A stretch of DNA of 64,000 nucleotides, from contig JASLMV010000008.1 in NCBI GenBank assembly GCA_030746435.1, forward strand, positions 1 through 64,000, read 5' to 3'. Within the stretch, counting starts at the first letter, position 1. Every line of letters starts with the position of its first letter. A program made the position numbers and the translations under genes. Origin of the DNA: Gammaproteobacteria bacterium (GTDB lineage Bacteria; Pseudomonadota; Gammaproteobacteria; Steroidobacterales; GCA-2729495). Under the pieces are notes generated by a model. That model was given only the letters and a program-made list of their open reading frames with translations. It made no database searches and was not told where the DNA came from. Below, in pieces: positions 8,289 to 16,318 of the stretch.

Positions 8289-8793
8289 GAGACAGGCCAC
8301 GGGCTTCACGCTCGTCGAAGTGCTGGTTGCGCTGGCGGTGGTCGTCGTCGCATTCATGGCCATGTACGGCAGCCTCCAGCAAATGGTCGGTGCCGCCATA
8401 CTGATGCAGGAGAAAACCTTCGCAAGCTGGGTAGCCTTCGACGAGATCACGAAGATGCGCATCAACGGGGATTTCCCGACAGGCGAAAAAAGCCAGGGCG
8501 AAGCCGAAATGGCCGGTGTGACCTGGCTCTATTCCATGGAATTTAACAAGCGCAGTGACGACATACTGCAGGTAATCGTGCGGGTAACGACCGAGGACGA
8601 ACCCGGCCGCGAAGTCGCCCTAGCCACCGGCGTGTTGTACCGCCCCCCGCAAAATACGCCGTCTGGTCCGCCGGGGCAGCAACCCAGTAACGGCAAGAAC
8701 GAAAACTCCGGCAAGCTCATGATGAAGGCCGGCGCAACCGACGGCAGCCTGGTCGAAGTACCCGGGGAAACGGATGACGGGATCCAGAGATAG
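8278..8793 (+). CDS. gspI: Type II secretion minor pseudopilin GspI
   Basis: One of the pseudopilus tip proteins that assemble with GspJ and GspK. The 171-residue protein has a short leader ending TG|FTLVEVLVALAVV (cut after Gly9, Glu14 at +5). A GAGGTG ribosome site sits inside the end of gspH, so translation is probably coupled. The C-terminal third (about 125-171) is rich in Pro, Gly, Ser and Asn and looks disordered, a longer tail than typical GspI. The stop overlaps the gspJ start by one base. Confidence 0.9.
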   Translation: MNTERQATGFTLVEVLVALAVVVVAFMAMYGSLQQMVGAAILMQEKTFASWVAFDEITKMRINGDFPTGEKSQGEAEMAGVTWLYSMEFNKRSDDILQVIVRVTTEDEPGREVALATGVLYRPPQNTPSGPPGQQPSNGKNENSGKLMMKAGATDGSLVEVPGETDDGIQR

Positions 8794-9410
8794 TGGTTAG
8801 CCCCCTGAAACGGATATCCGCGGGCTTCACGCTGATCGAACTCCTGGTCGCGATGGCGATATTCGTGTTCCTGGCCGCGGCCATGTACGGCGGCACCCAG
8901 TACATCATGTTGCAGCGGGAAATCATGCTGGTACGCCAGGGTGAACTGGAATCCCTGCAGCGTACGGTGCGGTATCTGCAAACCGACCTCACGCAGGCCT
9001 TCCCGCGCGATGTGCGCGATGAACTCGGCCGCGACCGCCTGCCCGCAATGTTTACCGACCCCGCCAATGACATCGCGTTGCGGCTGAGCCGGGACGGCTG
9101 GCGCAACCCGGCCGAATTCAAGCGCGGCACGCTGCAGAGGGCGCAGTACCGCTACGACGAAGACGACAATATCCTCTACCGGGATTACTGGCCGGTGATG
9201 GACCGCGTGCTCGGGATGGAGGCACGTGAACAGGAAATCCTGACCGGCGTCGAGGAATTCGACATCGAGTTCCTCGACGAGGATAGCGAGTGGCAGCAAA
9301 GCTGGCCGCCCGCCGATTCGAAAAGCACCCTGCTGCCCAAAGCCGTGCGCTTCCGCTTCCTGCTCGATTCCTACGGCGAAGTGATTCGTGTAGTCGAGGT
9401 GGCAGGATGA
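8793..9410 (+). CDS. gspJ: Type II secretion minor pseudopilin GspJ
   Basis: Tip-complex pseudopilin. The start is GTG at 8793-8795, sharing one base with the gspI stop (TAGTG). The leader ends SAG|FTLIELLVAMAIF, cut after Gly11, with Glu16 at +5. The 205-residue protein has the usual GspJ length, and its order between gspI and gspK is standard. Confidence 0.92.
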   Translation: MVSPLKRISAGFTLIELLVAMAIFVFLAAAMYGGTQYIMLQREIMLVRQGELESLQRTVRYLQTDLTQAFPRDVRDELGRDRLPAMFTDPANDIALRLSRDGWRNPAEFKRGTLQRAQYRYDEDDNILYRDYWPVMDRVLGMEAREQEILTGVEEFDIEFLDEDSEWQQSWPPADSKSTLLPKAVRFRFLLDSYGEVIRVVEVAG

Positions 9411-10417
9411 TTAACAAGCTGCCGCACAGAATCGCAGCACCGCAAAGAAAGCAGCGCGGCGTAGCGCTGGTAACCGCGATCCTGCTGGTCGCACTAGCGA
9501 CGGCTATCGCGGCCAAGCTCTCGTGGGACAGCCATCTCAGTATGCGGCGCACGGAAACGCTGCTCGCCCAGGAACAGGCGCGGCTGTTCGCGCTCGGCGC
9601 GGAAGCCGTAGCAATAGAGGCCTTGCTCGATGACAACAACCCCAACGCAGACTTTTATATCAGTCCCGCCGACGGTGAAGACTGGGCCGTTCCGATCGAA
9701 CCCGTCACTATCGGTATCGACGACCTGGTGCTCGGTGAGATGAAGGGCTGGCTGGAGGACGCGCACTCACGGCTGAACCTGAACAACCTCGTCAAGCCGG
9801 CCCCTGGCGGCGGACCCGACCAGATCGCTATCGACCAGTTCGACCGGCTGTTTGCCGACCTGAAAATCGACCGCCGGATCCTCGACAATATCGTGGACTG
9901 GATCGACGACGATACGGTGCCCTACCAGTTCGGCGCCGAAGACGGTTCTTATACTTCGCTCGAGGTACCGTTCCGGCCTGCCAATAATTATTTTCTCAGT
10001 GCGAGCGAGTTGCGCGCGGTACACGAGGTCGACGAAGATGTTTATGCCGTGCTCAAGGACTACGTAACGGCATTGCCGCCGGGCTGGTGCGGCACGGGAG
10101 CAGGAATTTCGGTAACGGCGGTAAACCTGAACTTTGCGTCGGCCCCTGTCATCCAGGCGCTGGACCCCAGCATCACCGAATCGCAGGCGGAAGTCTGGAC
10201 CGAGGAAGCGGAAAACACGGCTTTTCTGAGCATTAGCGAAATAGGCGGGCTGCCGGAGAATGTCAAGGCGGGCGGTTATGCGGACGTCAAAAGCAGCTGT
10301 TTTGAGTTGCGGGTCCTTGTCAACATTGGCAGTTCCGTGTTGTCTATGTACAGTTTGCTGGACCGTTCCGCGTCAAGCGGTGTCGTCACCCGTATACGCT
10401 CCTACGGTATAGAGTAG
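9407..10417 (+). CDS. gspK: Type II secretion minor pseudopilin GspK
   Basis: Largest pseudopilin, expected to cap the pseudopilus tip. The ATG at 9407 overlaps the gspJ stop (ATGA), giving 336 residues; the longer frame from 9290 lies inside gspJ. Cleavage is expected at RG|VALVTAILLVAL after Gly18. Position +5 is Thr rather than Glu, a known GspK feature. The large soluble domain contains DNIVDWIDDD (about 163-172), typical of GspK, and its two cysteines could form a disulfide. Confidence 0.94.
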   Translation: MINKLPHRIAAPQRKQRGVALVTAILLVALATAIAAKLSWDSHLSMRRTETLLAQEQARLFALGAEAVAIEALLDDNNPNADFYISPADGEDWAVPIEPVTIGIDDLVLGEMKGWLEDAHSRLNLNNLVKPAPGGGPDQIAIDQFDRLFADLKIDRRILDNIVDWIDDDTVPYQFGAEDGSYTSLEVPFRPANNYFLSASELRAVHEVDEDVYAVLKDYVTALPPGWCGTGAGISVTAVNLNFASAPVIQALDPSITESQAEVWTEEAENTAFLSISEIGGLPENVKAGGYADVKSSCFELRVLVNIGSSVLSMYSLLDRSASSGVVTRIRSYGIE

Positions 10418-10419
10418 AA

Positions 10420-11694
10420 ATGGCTGAATCACTGGTAATAAGGCTGCCCGACGCGAGTACCGGCCCCGCCGAATGGGTGGTCGTGGATGACTCCGGCGCG
10501 CGCGTCAGTGACCCTGGCCGCGGTAGTCTTAACGAAGCAAGCGTACTCACGGAAAATCGCAAGGTTATCGTCCTGGTTCCTGCGACCCGCGTGTTACGCC
10601 TCAGCGCGGACGTACCCCTGAGGTCGGTGGCCAAGATACGCCAGGCGCTGCCCTTCGCCCTCGAAGAACAGCTGGCGGGCGATGTCGAAGCACAGCACTT
10701 CGCCTGTGAAAAACGCAACGAATCCGGCCTGATCCCTGTTGCGGTCGTCGCAACCGAACTCATGGAACAATGGGTGGATACATTTGCCGAAAATGACATC
10801 AAGGCAGACGCAGTATTTGCCGAGAGCGACGGCATCGCAACGGTACCTGCAACGATATCGGTCTACGTCGATGACGACAGCTTCATCATTCGTGACACCG
10901 CGGGCGACATCACCGTGGCCGATGCCGCCTCCATGGATGTCGTGCTCGACCTGTTACTCGAGCAGCAAACGGGTGAACTCGACGATGAAGAGGACGATGT
11001 TTCGATCCCGCCCGTAAATTTGCTGATCTATTGTTCGGCGTCTGCGCACGAACAGCACCAGGAATACTGGGAACGGCTGCGTATGCGTGCCGAGAACCTG
11101 GACATCAAGATACTCGCCGAGGGCGCGTTGCCGCGCATGGCCGGCGAAGTAGTCATGAACCGCGGCGTTAACCTGCTCCAGGGCAAGTACGCAAGAAAGG
11201 TGGAGTTAGGCGCCCACTGGAAACGCTGGCAACCCGCTGCAACTTTACTTGCCGCATTTGTGCTGCTGGTCCTCATTTTCCAGGGCGCCAGTTACTTTCA
11301 ACTCAGCCGGCAGGAAACGGCGCTGGACCAGGCAGCCAGCAGCGTCCTGAGCGCAACCTTCAACAATATCGGCGAAGTTGCCGACCCGTGGAACGAACTG
11401 ACTTCAAGGCTGGGAACCGCAAGTCCCGAAGCAGTCGTCAGTGGCCCTGGCTTCGTCGAGGCGCTTGAAGCCCTGTCGATTGCTTTCGCCGAAACACCCG
11501 GCATAAAGATGCAGACGATGAGTTTCCGCGGCGGCGTAGTCGACATGCAACTGGTTGCCCCGAACGTGGATGCCCTGGATCAGTTGCGCCAGCTTGTTAG
11601 CGGGCCGGGTAAATTTACGGCCGAGATTCAGTCAGCCAATCCAAAAGACGACGCGATAGAGGGCCGGATGCAGATCATGGCGAGCAAGCAATGA
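10420..11694 (+). CDS. gspL: Type II secretion platform protein GspL
   Basis: Inner-membrane protein linking the cytoplasmic ATPase GspE to the rest of the machine. The 424 residues form an actin-like cytoplasmic domain of about 265 residues, one transmembrane helix at about 273-292, and a periplasmic ferredoxin-like domain. It begins two bases after the gspK stop, and its stop overlaps the gspM start (ATGA). gspE itself is not in the window. Confidence 0.93.
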   Translation: MAESLVIRLPDASTGPAEWVVVDDSGARVSDPGRGSLNEASVLTENRKVIVLVPATRVLRLSADVPLRSVAKIRQALPFALEEQLAGDVEAQHFACEKRNESGLIPVAVVATELMEQWVDTFAENDIKADAVFAESDGIATVPATISVYVDDDSFIIRDTAGDITVADAASMDVVLDLLLEQQTGELDDEEDDVSIPPVNLLIYCSASAHEQHQEYWERLRMRAENLDIKILAEGALPRMAGEVVMNRGVNLLQGKYARKVELGAHWKRWQPAATLLAAFVLLVLIFQGASYFQLSRQETALDQAASSVLSATFNNIGEVADPWNELTSRLGTASPEAVVSGPGFVEALEALSIAFAETPGIKMQTMSFRGGVVDMQLVAPNVDALDQLRQLVSGPGKFTAEIQSANPKDDAIEGRMQIMASKQ

Positions 11695-12182
11695 TTATCC
11701 AGGAGTGGTTCGAGCAACTGGCGCCGCGGGAACGCATTATGGTTTCTGCGTGCGGGATCGTGATTGTTATTGCCCTGCTCTGGATAGCCGTAATTCAGCC
11801 CATTTTTGCCGGTAGTGCCCGGCTCGAAGCACGGGTGGAGGAAAAGCAGGCGCAGCTCGCCAACCTGCAGGAACTGGCCAGCCAGGTAAGTCCCGGACAA
11901 CCGTCTCAGCGCCGCACGGTGCAGGGTCGCAACGAGTCGATCGTCGTCATCATCGACCGCACCACCCGCAACCGGCAGCTCGCCGCGTATCTAAAACGCA
12001 ATCAACCCGAAGGAGATACCGCGGTGCGTCTGCGGCTCGAAGGCGCTCCGTTCGATGCGATCGTCGAATGGATCGGTGAGTTGCAACAGACCTACGGAAT
12101 GACGGCAGTAACGGCGAATATGGACCTGGCCGGTTCCGGCCGCGTTAACTGCACCCTGTTGTTAAGCCGGGCGACAGGTTAA
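11691..12182 (+). CDS. gspM: Type II secretion protein GspM
   Basis: Bitopic inner-membrane partner of GspL. The 163-residue protein begins MIIQEWFEQLAPRERIM, the common GspM amphipathic start, followed by a transmembrane helix at about 18-36 and a periplasmic domain. It overlaps gspL by four bases. Called from size, topology and position, supported by the family-like N-terminus. Confidence 0.9.
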   Translation: MIIQEWFEQLAPRERIMVSACGIVIVIALLWIAVIQPIFAGSARLEARVEEKQAQLANLQELASQVSPGQPSQRRTVQGRNESIVVIIDRTTRNRQLAAYLKRNQPEGDTAVRLRLEGAPFDAIVEWIGELQQTYGMTAVTANMDLAGSGRVNCTLLLSRATG

Positions 12183-12185
12183 CGC

Positions 12186-12944
12186 ATGGATAAGCACAAG
12201 AAACTTGCCGGTGCAGTCCTGGCCCTGGCGCTGCTGTTTGCGGTTCGCATGTTTCCTGCACACGTCGCGTTTGCGATCGTTACGCCGGCCGAGGTCACCG
12301 GATTCGGGATCAACGGCACCGTGTGGCAGGGAAGCGCCCGGATTATTAACGCGGGGGGCCAGCAGTTCCGCAACACGGAATGGGACCTTGCTTTGTCGCG
12401 CCTTTTTATCGGGAAGTTCGGCGGTGATTTCAAAACCCGCTGGGGTGACGGCTTCCTGGAGGGCTTCGGCACGCTAAGCATCCTGGGAACTATCGCGCTT
12501 ACAGAATCGCGCGCGAGCTTTAATGCGGCATCTCTTGAATCCGTTATTGGCATTCCGCGCGTCGGTGGTCAGGTCAGCCTGCAACTCGAGGAACTCGAGG
12601 TGAAGGAAAACTGGCCGCACCGCCTGGTCGGCACCGGGGAGATACGCAACTTCTCCAGCCCGCTGATGGGCCAGGGTGAAGCCGACATCATTGGCAACCT
12701 GTCCCTGGATTTCGATACGGGCACCGAAACCGACGTCAACGCCATTACCGGCAAACTTGCAGACATGGGTGGCCCGCTCGAGCTCAAGGGCACACTTCTG
12801 CTGCGACCGCCGGGCAGTTACACGCTGAAGGCAAGGGTGAAAGCACGCGACAGCGCGCCGGAAGCGTTAAAGAAAAACCTGGAGTTCCTGGGGGCACCGG
12901 AAAGCGACGGGATGCGAATCTTTCAACTCGCCGGATCTATTTAG
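12186..12944 (+). CDS. gspN: Type II secretion protein GspN
   Basis: Inner-membrane accessory protein found in a subset of type II systems; its exact role is unsettled. The 252-residue protein has an N-terminal hydrophobic anchor and a beta-rich periplasmic part including a GTVWQGSAR segment typical of GspN. It lies three bases after gspM. Its stop overlaps the stop of the convergent helicase gene by a few bases, so the operon ends here without gspD or gspC. Confidence 0.88.
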   Translation: MDKHKKLAGAVLALALLFAVRMFPAHVAFAIVTPAEVTGFGINGTVWQGSARIINAGGQQFRNTEWDLALSRLFIGKFGGDFKTRWGDGFLEGFGTLSILGTIALTESRASFNAASLESVIGIPRVGGQVSLQLEELEVKENWPHRLVGTGEIRNFSSPLMGQGEADIIGNLSLDFDTGTETDVNAITGKLADMGGPLELKGTLLLRPPGSYTLKARVKARDSAPEALKKNLEFLGAPESDGMRIFQLAGSI

Positions 12945-15900
12945 TCGCCCTGCCCGACCTCCCTGAACACACCCAGCAACGGAAAATACAAAGCCGTGCG
13001 AACGGTTCGTTCCGGTTCGAGCAGCTGCATGGCGTTGCGGTAGTTAGCCAGTTGCGGCGCGTAGCGCTCGACCTCTGAATCGATAAAATCTTCGAGACCC
13101 CCACCCTCGTGCGCACTGCTTTTGTAGTCGATGATCCAGCGAATGCCTTCCGCGTCGACGAAAGTTCGGTCGATCACGTAAGACTTCAGCCTGTTCTCCC
13201 GAAAAAGCGAAACCGGGTACTCCGCAGCTGCCGTTTCGTAATCGCCGCCAAGTATCCAGCGCCCTTTCTCATCATCCAGTATTTGCCGCAAGGCCGTTTC
13301 GACCCGGTCGACACTGTTGTCAAGCTCAGGTTCCGGAACCTTTTCCGAGAGCAGCATATTTGCGAATACAGGCCGCAGCGCCTGCAAGCGTTCCGCGTCA
13401 AATTCGCCAATACCCTCTTCCGCTATGCGCTGTAACCAGGCATGCACGACCGTGCCGATATGCTTGGCCACTGGGCTGACCCAGTCATAGCTGACAGGCC
13501 GCATTTCGTCGTCGACAGCGACCGGTGCGGGCGGGCGATATTCCTCCGGCGCGGCGGGCACCTCCCAGCCCTCACGGTAGCGGCGGATACGCGGCGCCAG
13601 CCAGGCATCCGGTTTCGGCTCGGTACCGGGCGCACCCCCAAGATGCTGGTGTCCTTCGCCGATCGCGGGCCACAGGTGTTTCAGCAGGGAATCCGCTGCC
13701 GGCTGCGCGACACCTTTCTCCGGATCCACTTTAAGGCCGAAAAACAGATGCAGTCGCTTACGCGCACGTGTCGTGGCTACGTAAAGCAAACGTGCTTGCT
13801 CATTCTCATCCTGCTCCGCGTTCAGCCGCCGGGCCAGTTCGAATATGCCGTCCTTTGCATCGCCCATGCGTTCCACCGGCGCGATTACAAGGCCCGGTGA
13901 GCCGTCGTCCTGCACCACTTCCTGCCAGGCGAGCACCGGTTTCTTGTCACGCTGCCGACCGGCCTCCAGCGCCGGCAATATCACCGTATGAAACTGCAAG
14001 CCCTTGGCTTTATGAATAGTCAGCAGGTTGACGCGCGCATCCTGCTCTTCAACTTTAAGCCTGTCTTTGATGAGTCCATGCAGGTCAAAAGCGTCGGCGC
14101 AATCGCCACCGGTGTCGAACTGGTCGAGCGCCGTGAAAAAGGCAGACGCACGCTCGAGATCGACGTCCTCTTCGAGGAACGCGGGGCCGCCGAGCTCTAC
14201 CCACACGCCCTCCACCACATCACGCAGAGGCAGCGAGCCGCGCCGTGCGAACACGGGTGCGAGCACGGACTTAAGACGCTCGACCCGGCCTCTGCCGTCC
14301 GCCGATAGCGCGGCAATAGTTTCAGATTTGTTAAGCAAATCCCAGATACAGGCCTTCCTGTCGCTGCCGGCCAGGGCTTCCAGATCAGCGAGACTCAGGC
14401 CGCACCAGGGCGCCCGCAACAAACCCAGCCAGGCCGTGCGATCTCCCCGGTGGCTTAGCGCCCGCGTCAGGCAGAGTAAATCCTGCACCACCGGCGATTC
14501 GACCGGGTTTTCCAGCCCCGTACCGGCAAACCGGATATTCTGCTTGCGCAATTCGTTAACGATCAGTGCAGCCTGCCGGCGGCTGCGCACGAGAATGCCG
14601 ATGTTTTCTTTCGGCCACTGTTCGAGCGTTCGGGCGACCAGCGCCACGACCTGTTTGGCCTCGTCCACGCGGGACGGTTTTATAAGCGCATGTTCTTCGA
14701 CTACAGCCGCAGCATCTTCGACGCGCGCGGCGGCCCCCGGTGCATAACTGACGGCACCGCTCGTCAGGTCATCGACAGCCGGCATGACCCGGGCGAATAC
14801 CGTGTTTACCCAGTTCATGATTTCCGGGTCGGAACGGAAATTCGTTTCCAGAGTAATGCTCTGCAGATCGAGGTTTGGCAGGCCGTCACGCTGCAGCTCC
14901 ATGAACAACCCGACTTCTGCTTTGCGGAAACGATAAATGGACTGCATCGGGTCGCCGACGACGAACAGCGTGCGGCCGTCGCCTTCCTGCCATCCGGCCG
15001 TCAGCGACTTGACGAGTTTGAGCTGCGCCGACGACGTATCCTGGAACTCATCGATCAGGATGTGCCTGATACGGAAGTCCAGCCGCAGGGCCAGGTCCGT
15101 CGGCATATCGTCTTCATCCACCAGTGCGTTAATCGCGCTCTGCGCCACGGCCGTGTAGTCGGATTCGCCACGTTCATCGAACACCACAAAGAGTTCGGCA
15201 GCCGCCTGTCGCAAAACGTCGAGCAGAGCCTCCAGCGTTTCCCACTGTTCTTCCCCGTAACAGGGAGCGGGTAACTCGCGGACGAGACCGAAGGTCTCTT
15301 TTACAGCTGATCCCGCCAGCGACCCGAACAGTTCGACAGCGCGGTCCTTGTATTTTTTTTGAGGTCCTTTGCCGGGAGGGAATCCCTGTCTTGCGTTTAC
15401 CGTTTTGCGAATACCGCCATCCTGTTTCAGCAGAAATTCGGCTAGCAACCTCCAGGCGTTGAGATTATCGGGCACGGGTTCGGGGAAGCCGACCGCTTCG
15501 GCAACGGCCGACCATGGACTGTCAGGGTCAGCTGCAAAGAGATTGGTCGCGGCAAAAGCGGCCAGTTTAAATATTTCCTTGCGTTGCGAATCGTTAAGGC
15601 TCGCATAGGCCGCCCGCAAATCCCGCGTAACGAGGCCATGAAGAACCCGTTCCAGTTCCGCGCGCAATCCGCCGGAACTCTTCGCCGCCTGCATATCGAC
15701 GACAAAGCCGAGCCATTGGTCGCGGCGCTCGAGCATGCCCGCCAGCAGCCGCACGACGAGGTCGCCGCGGTTGTCCAGGTGCAGCAGCAGGCTGCGTACT
15801 TTCGCACCGGTATCGTTGTCGGCACCCGCCTGCTCCACGGCCCTCTGCGCAGCCAGCCGGTAAAGCTCTACCGGGGTTTCACTGACGGTCGTGGTGCCGC

Positions 15901-16318
15901 CCCCGCCCAATAACGGAGCCGTTGCGCTGAGCCACGCGTTGGCCGAGTCGATAGTGCGCACGCGCAGCCGCGCCGGGTAGCGGGCAAGCTGCCAGCCGCT
16001 GTCCTTGTCACGTTCAAGTACCGTGTTTGCCAAATCGATGGTCTCAGGCAGCCGCTTATCTTTTCCGGGCGGCGGATACATCGCGTCGAGAATCCGGTTG
16101 CGCATTTCTGCCGCGGCCTTGCGCGTAAAAGTGACCGCGAGTATTTCTTCGGGGTACTCGACCGCTGCAAGCAGGCGCAGATAACGCTGGGTCAGGAGTT
16201 CCGTTTTTCCCGAACCGGCCGGCGCCTGAATAACGAAAGACTTGTCGGGCAGTAACGCCTGTTCGCGCAGGTGCTTGTCAGTAATGCGCGCCTGATCGAC
16301 CTCACCCATTGTTGCCAT
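12941..16318 (-). CDS. UvrD/Rep-type helicase-nuclease, AddA-like
   Basis: Probable double-strand-break end-processing enzyme. The 1125 residues contain a UvrD-type superfamily 1A helicase: Walker A in QAPAGSGKTELL (31-42), the Walker B box ILIDEFQDTSSAQ, motif V-like LLTIHKAKGLQFH and motif VI-like LLYVATTRARKR. A C-terminal PD-(D/E)XK nuclease follows (WIIDYKSSAHEGG, about residue 1065). This is the AddA/RecB domain order. Its start overlaps the next gene upstream by 17 bases, and the two are likely coupled. Assignment to the AddA-like branch rather than RecB rests on the partner gene; recC and recD are not beside it. Confidence 0.88.
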   Translation of the reverse strand: MATMGEVDQARITDKHLREQALLPDKSFVIQAPAGSGKTELLTQRYLRLLAAVEYPEEILAVTFTRKAAAEMRNRILDAMYPPPGKDKRLPETIDLANTVLERDKDSGWQLARYPARLRVRTIDSANAWLSATAPLLGGGGTTTVSETPVELYRLAAQRAVEQAGADNDTGAKVRSLLLHLDNRGDLVVRLLAGMLERRDQWLGFVVDMQAAKSSGGLRAELERVLHGLVTRDLRAAYASLNDSQRKEIFKLAAFAATNLFAADPDSPWSAVAEAVGFPEPVPDNLNAWRLLAEFLLKQDGGIRKTVNARQGFPPGKGPQKKYKDRAVELFGSLAGSAVKETFGLVRELPAPCYGEEQWETLEALLDVLRQAAAELFVVFDERGESDYTAVAQSAINALVDEDDMPTDLALRLDFRIRHILIDEFQDTSSAQLKLVKSLTAGWQEGDGRTLFVVGDPMQSIYRFRKAEVGLFMELQRDGLPNLDLQSITLETNFRSDPEIMNWVNTVFARVMPAVDDLTSGAVSYAPGAAARVEDAAAVVEEHALIKPSRVDEAKQVVALVARTLEQWPKENIGILVRSRRQAALIVNELRKQNIRFAGTGLENPVESPVVQDLLCLTRALSHRGDRTAWLGLLRAPWCGLSLADLEALAGSDRKACIWDLLNKSETIAALSADGRGRVERLKSVLAPVFARRGSLPLRDVVEGVWVELGGPAFLEEDVDLERASAFFTALDQFDTGGDCADAFDLHGLIKDRLKVEEQDARVNLLTIHKAKGLQFHTVILPALEAGRQRDKKPVLAWQEVVQDDGSPGLVIAPVERMGDAKDGIFELARRLNAEQDENEQARLLYVATTRARKRLHLFFGLKVDPEKGVAQPAADSLLKHLWPAIGEGHQHLGGAPGTEPKPDAWLAPRIRRYREGWEVPAAPEEYRPPAPVAVDDEMRPVSYDWVSPVAKHIGTVVHAWLQRIAEEGIGEFDAERLQALRPVFANMLLSEKVPEPELDNSVDRVETALRQILDDEKGRWILGGDYETAAAEYPVSLFRENRLKSYVIDRTFVDAEGIRWIIDYKSSAHEGGGLEDFIDSEVERYAPQLANYRNAMQLLEPERTVRTALYFPLLGVFREVGQGD

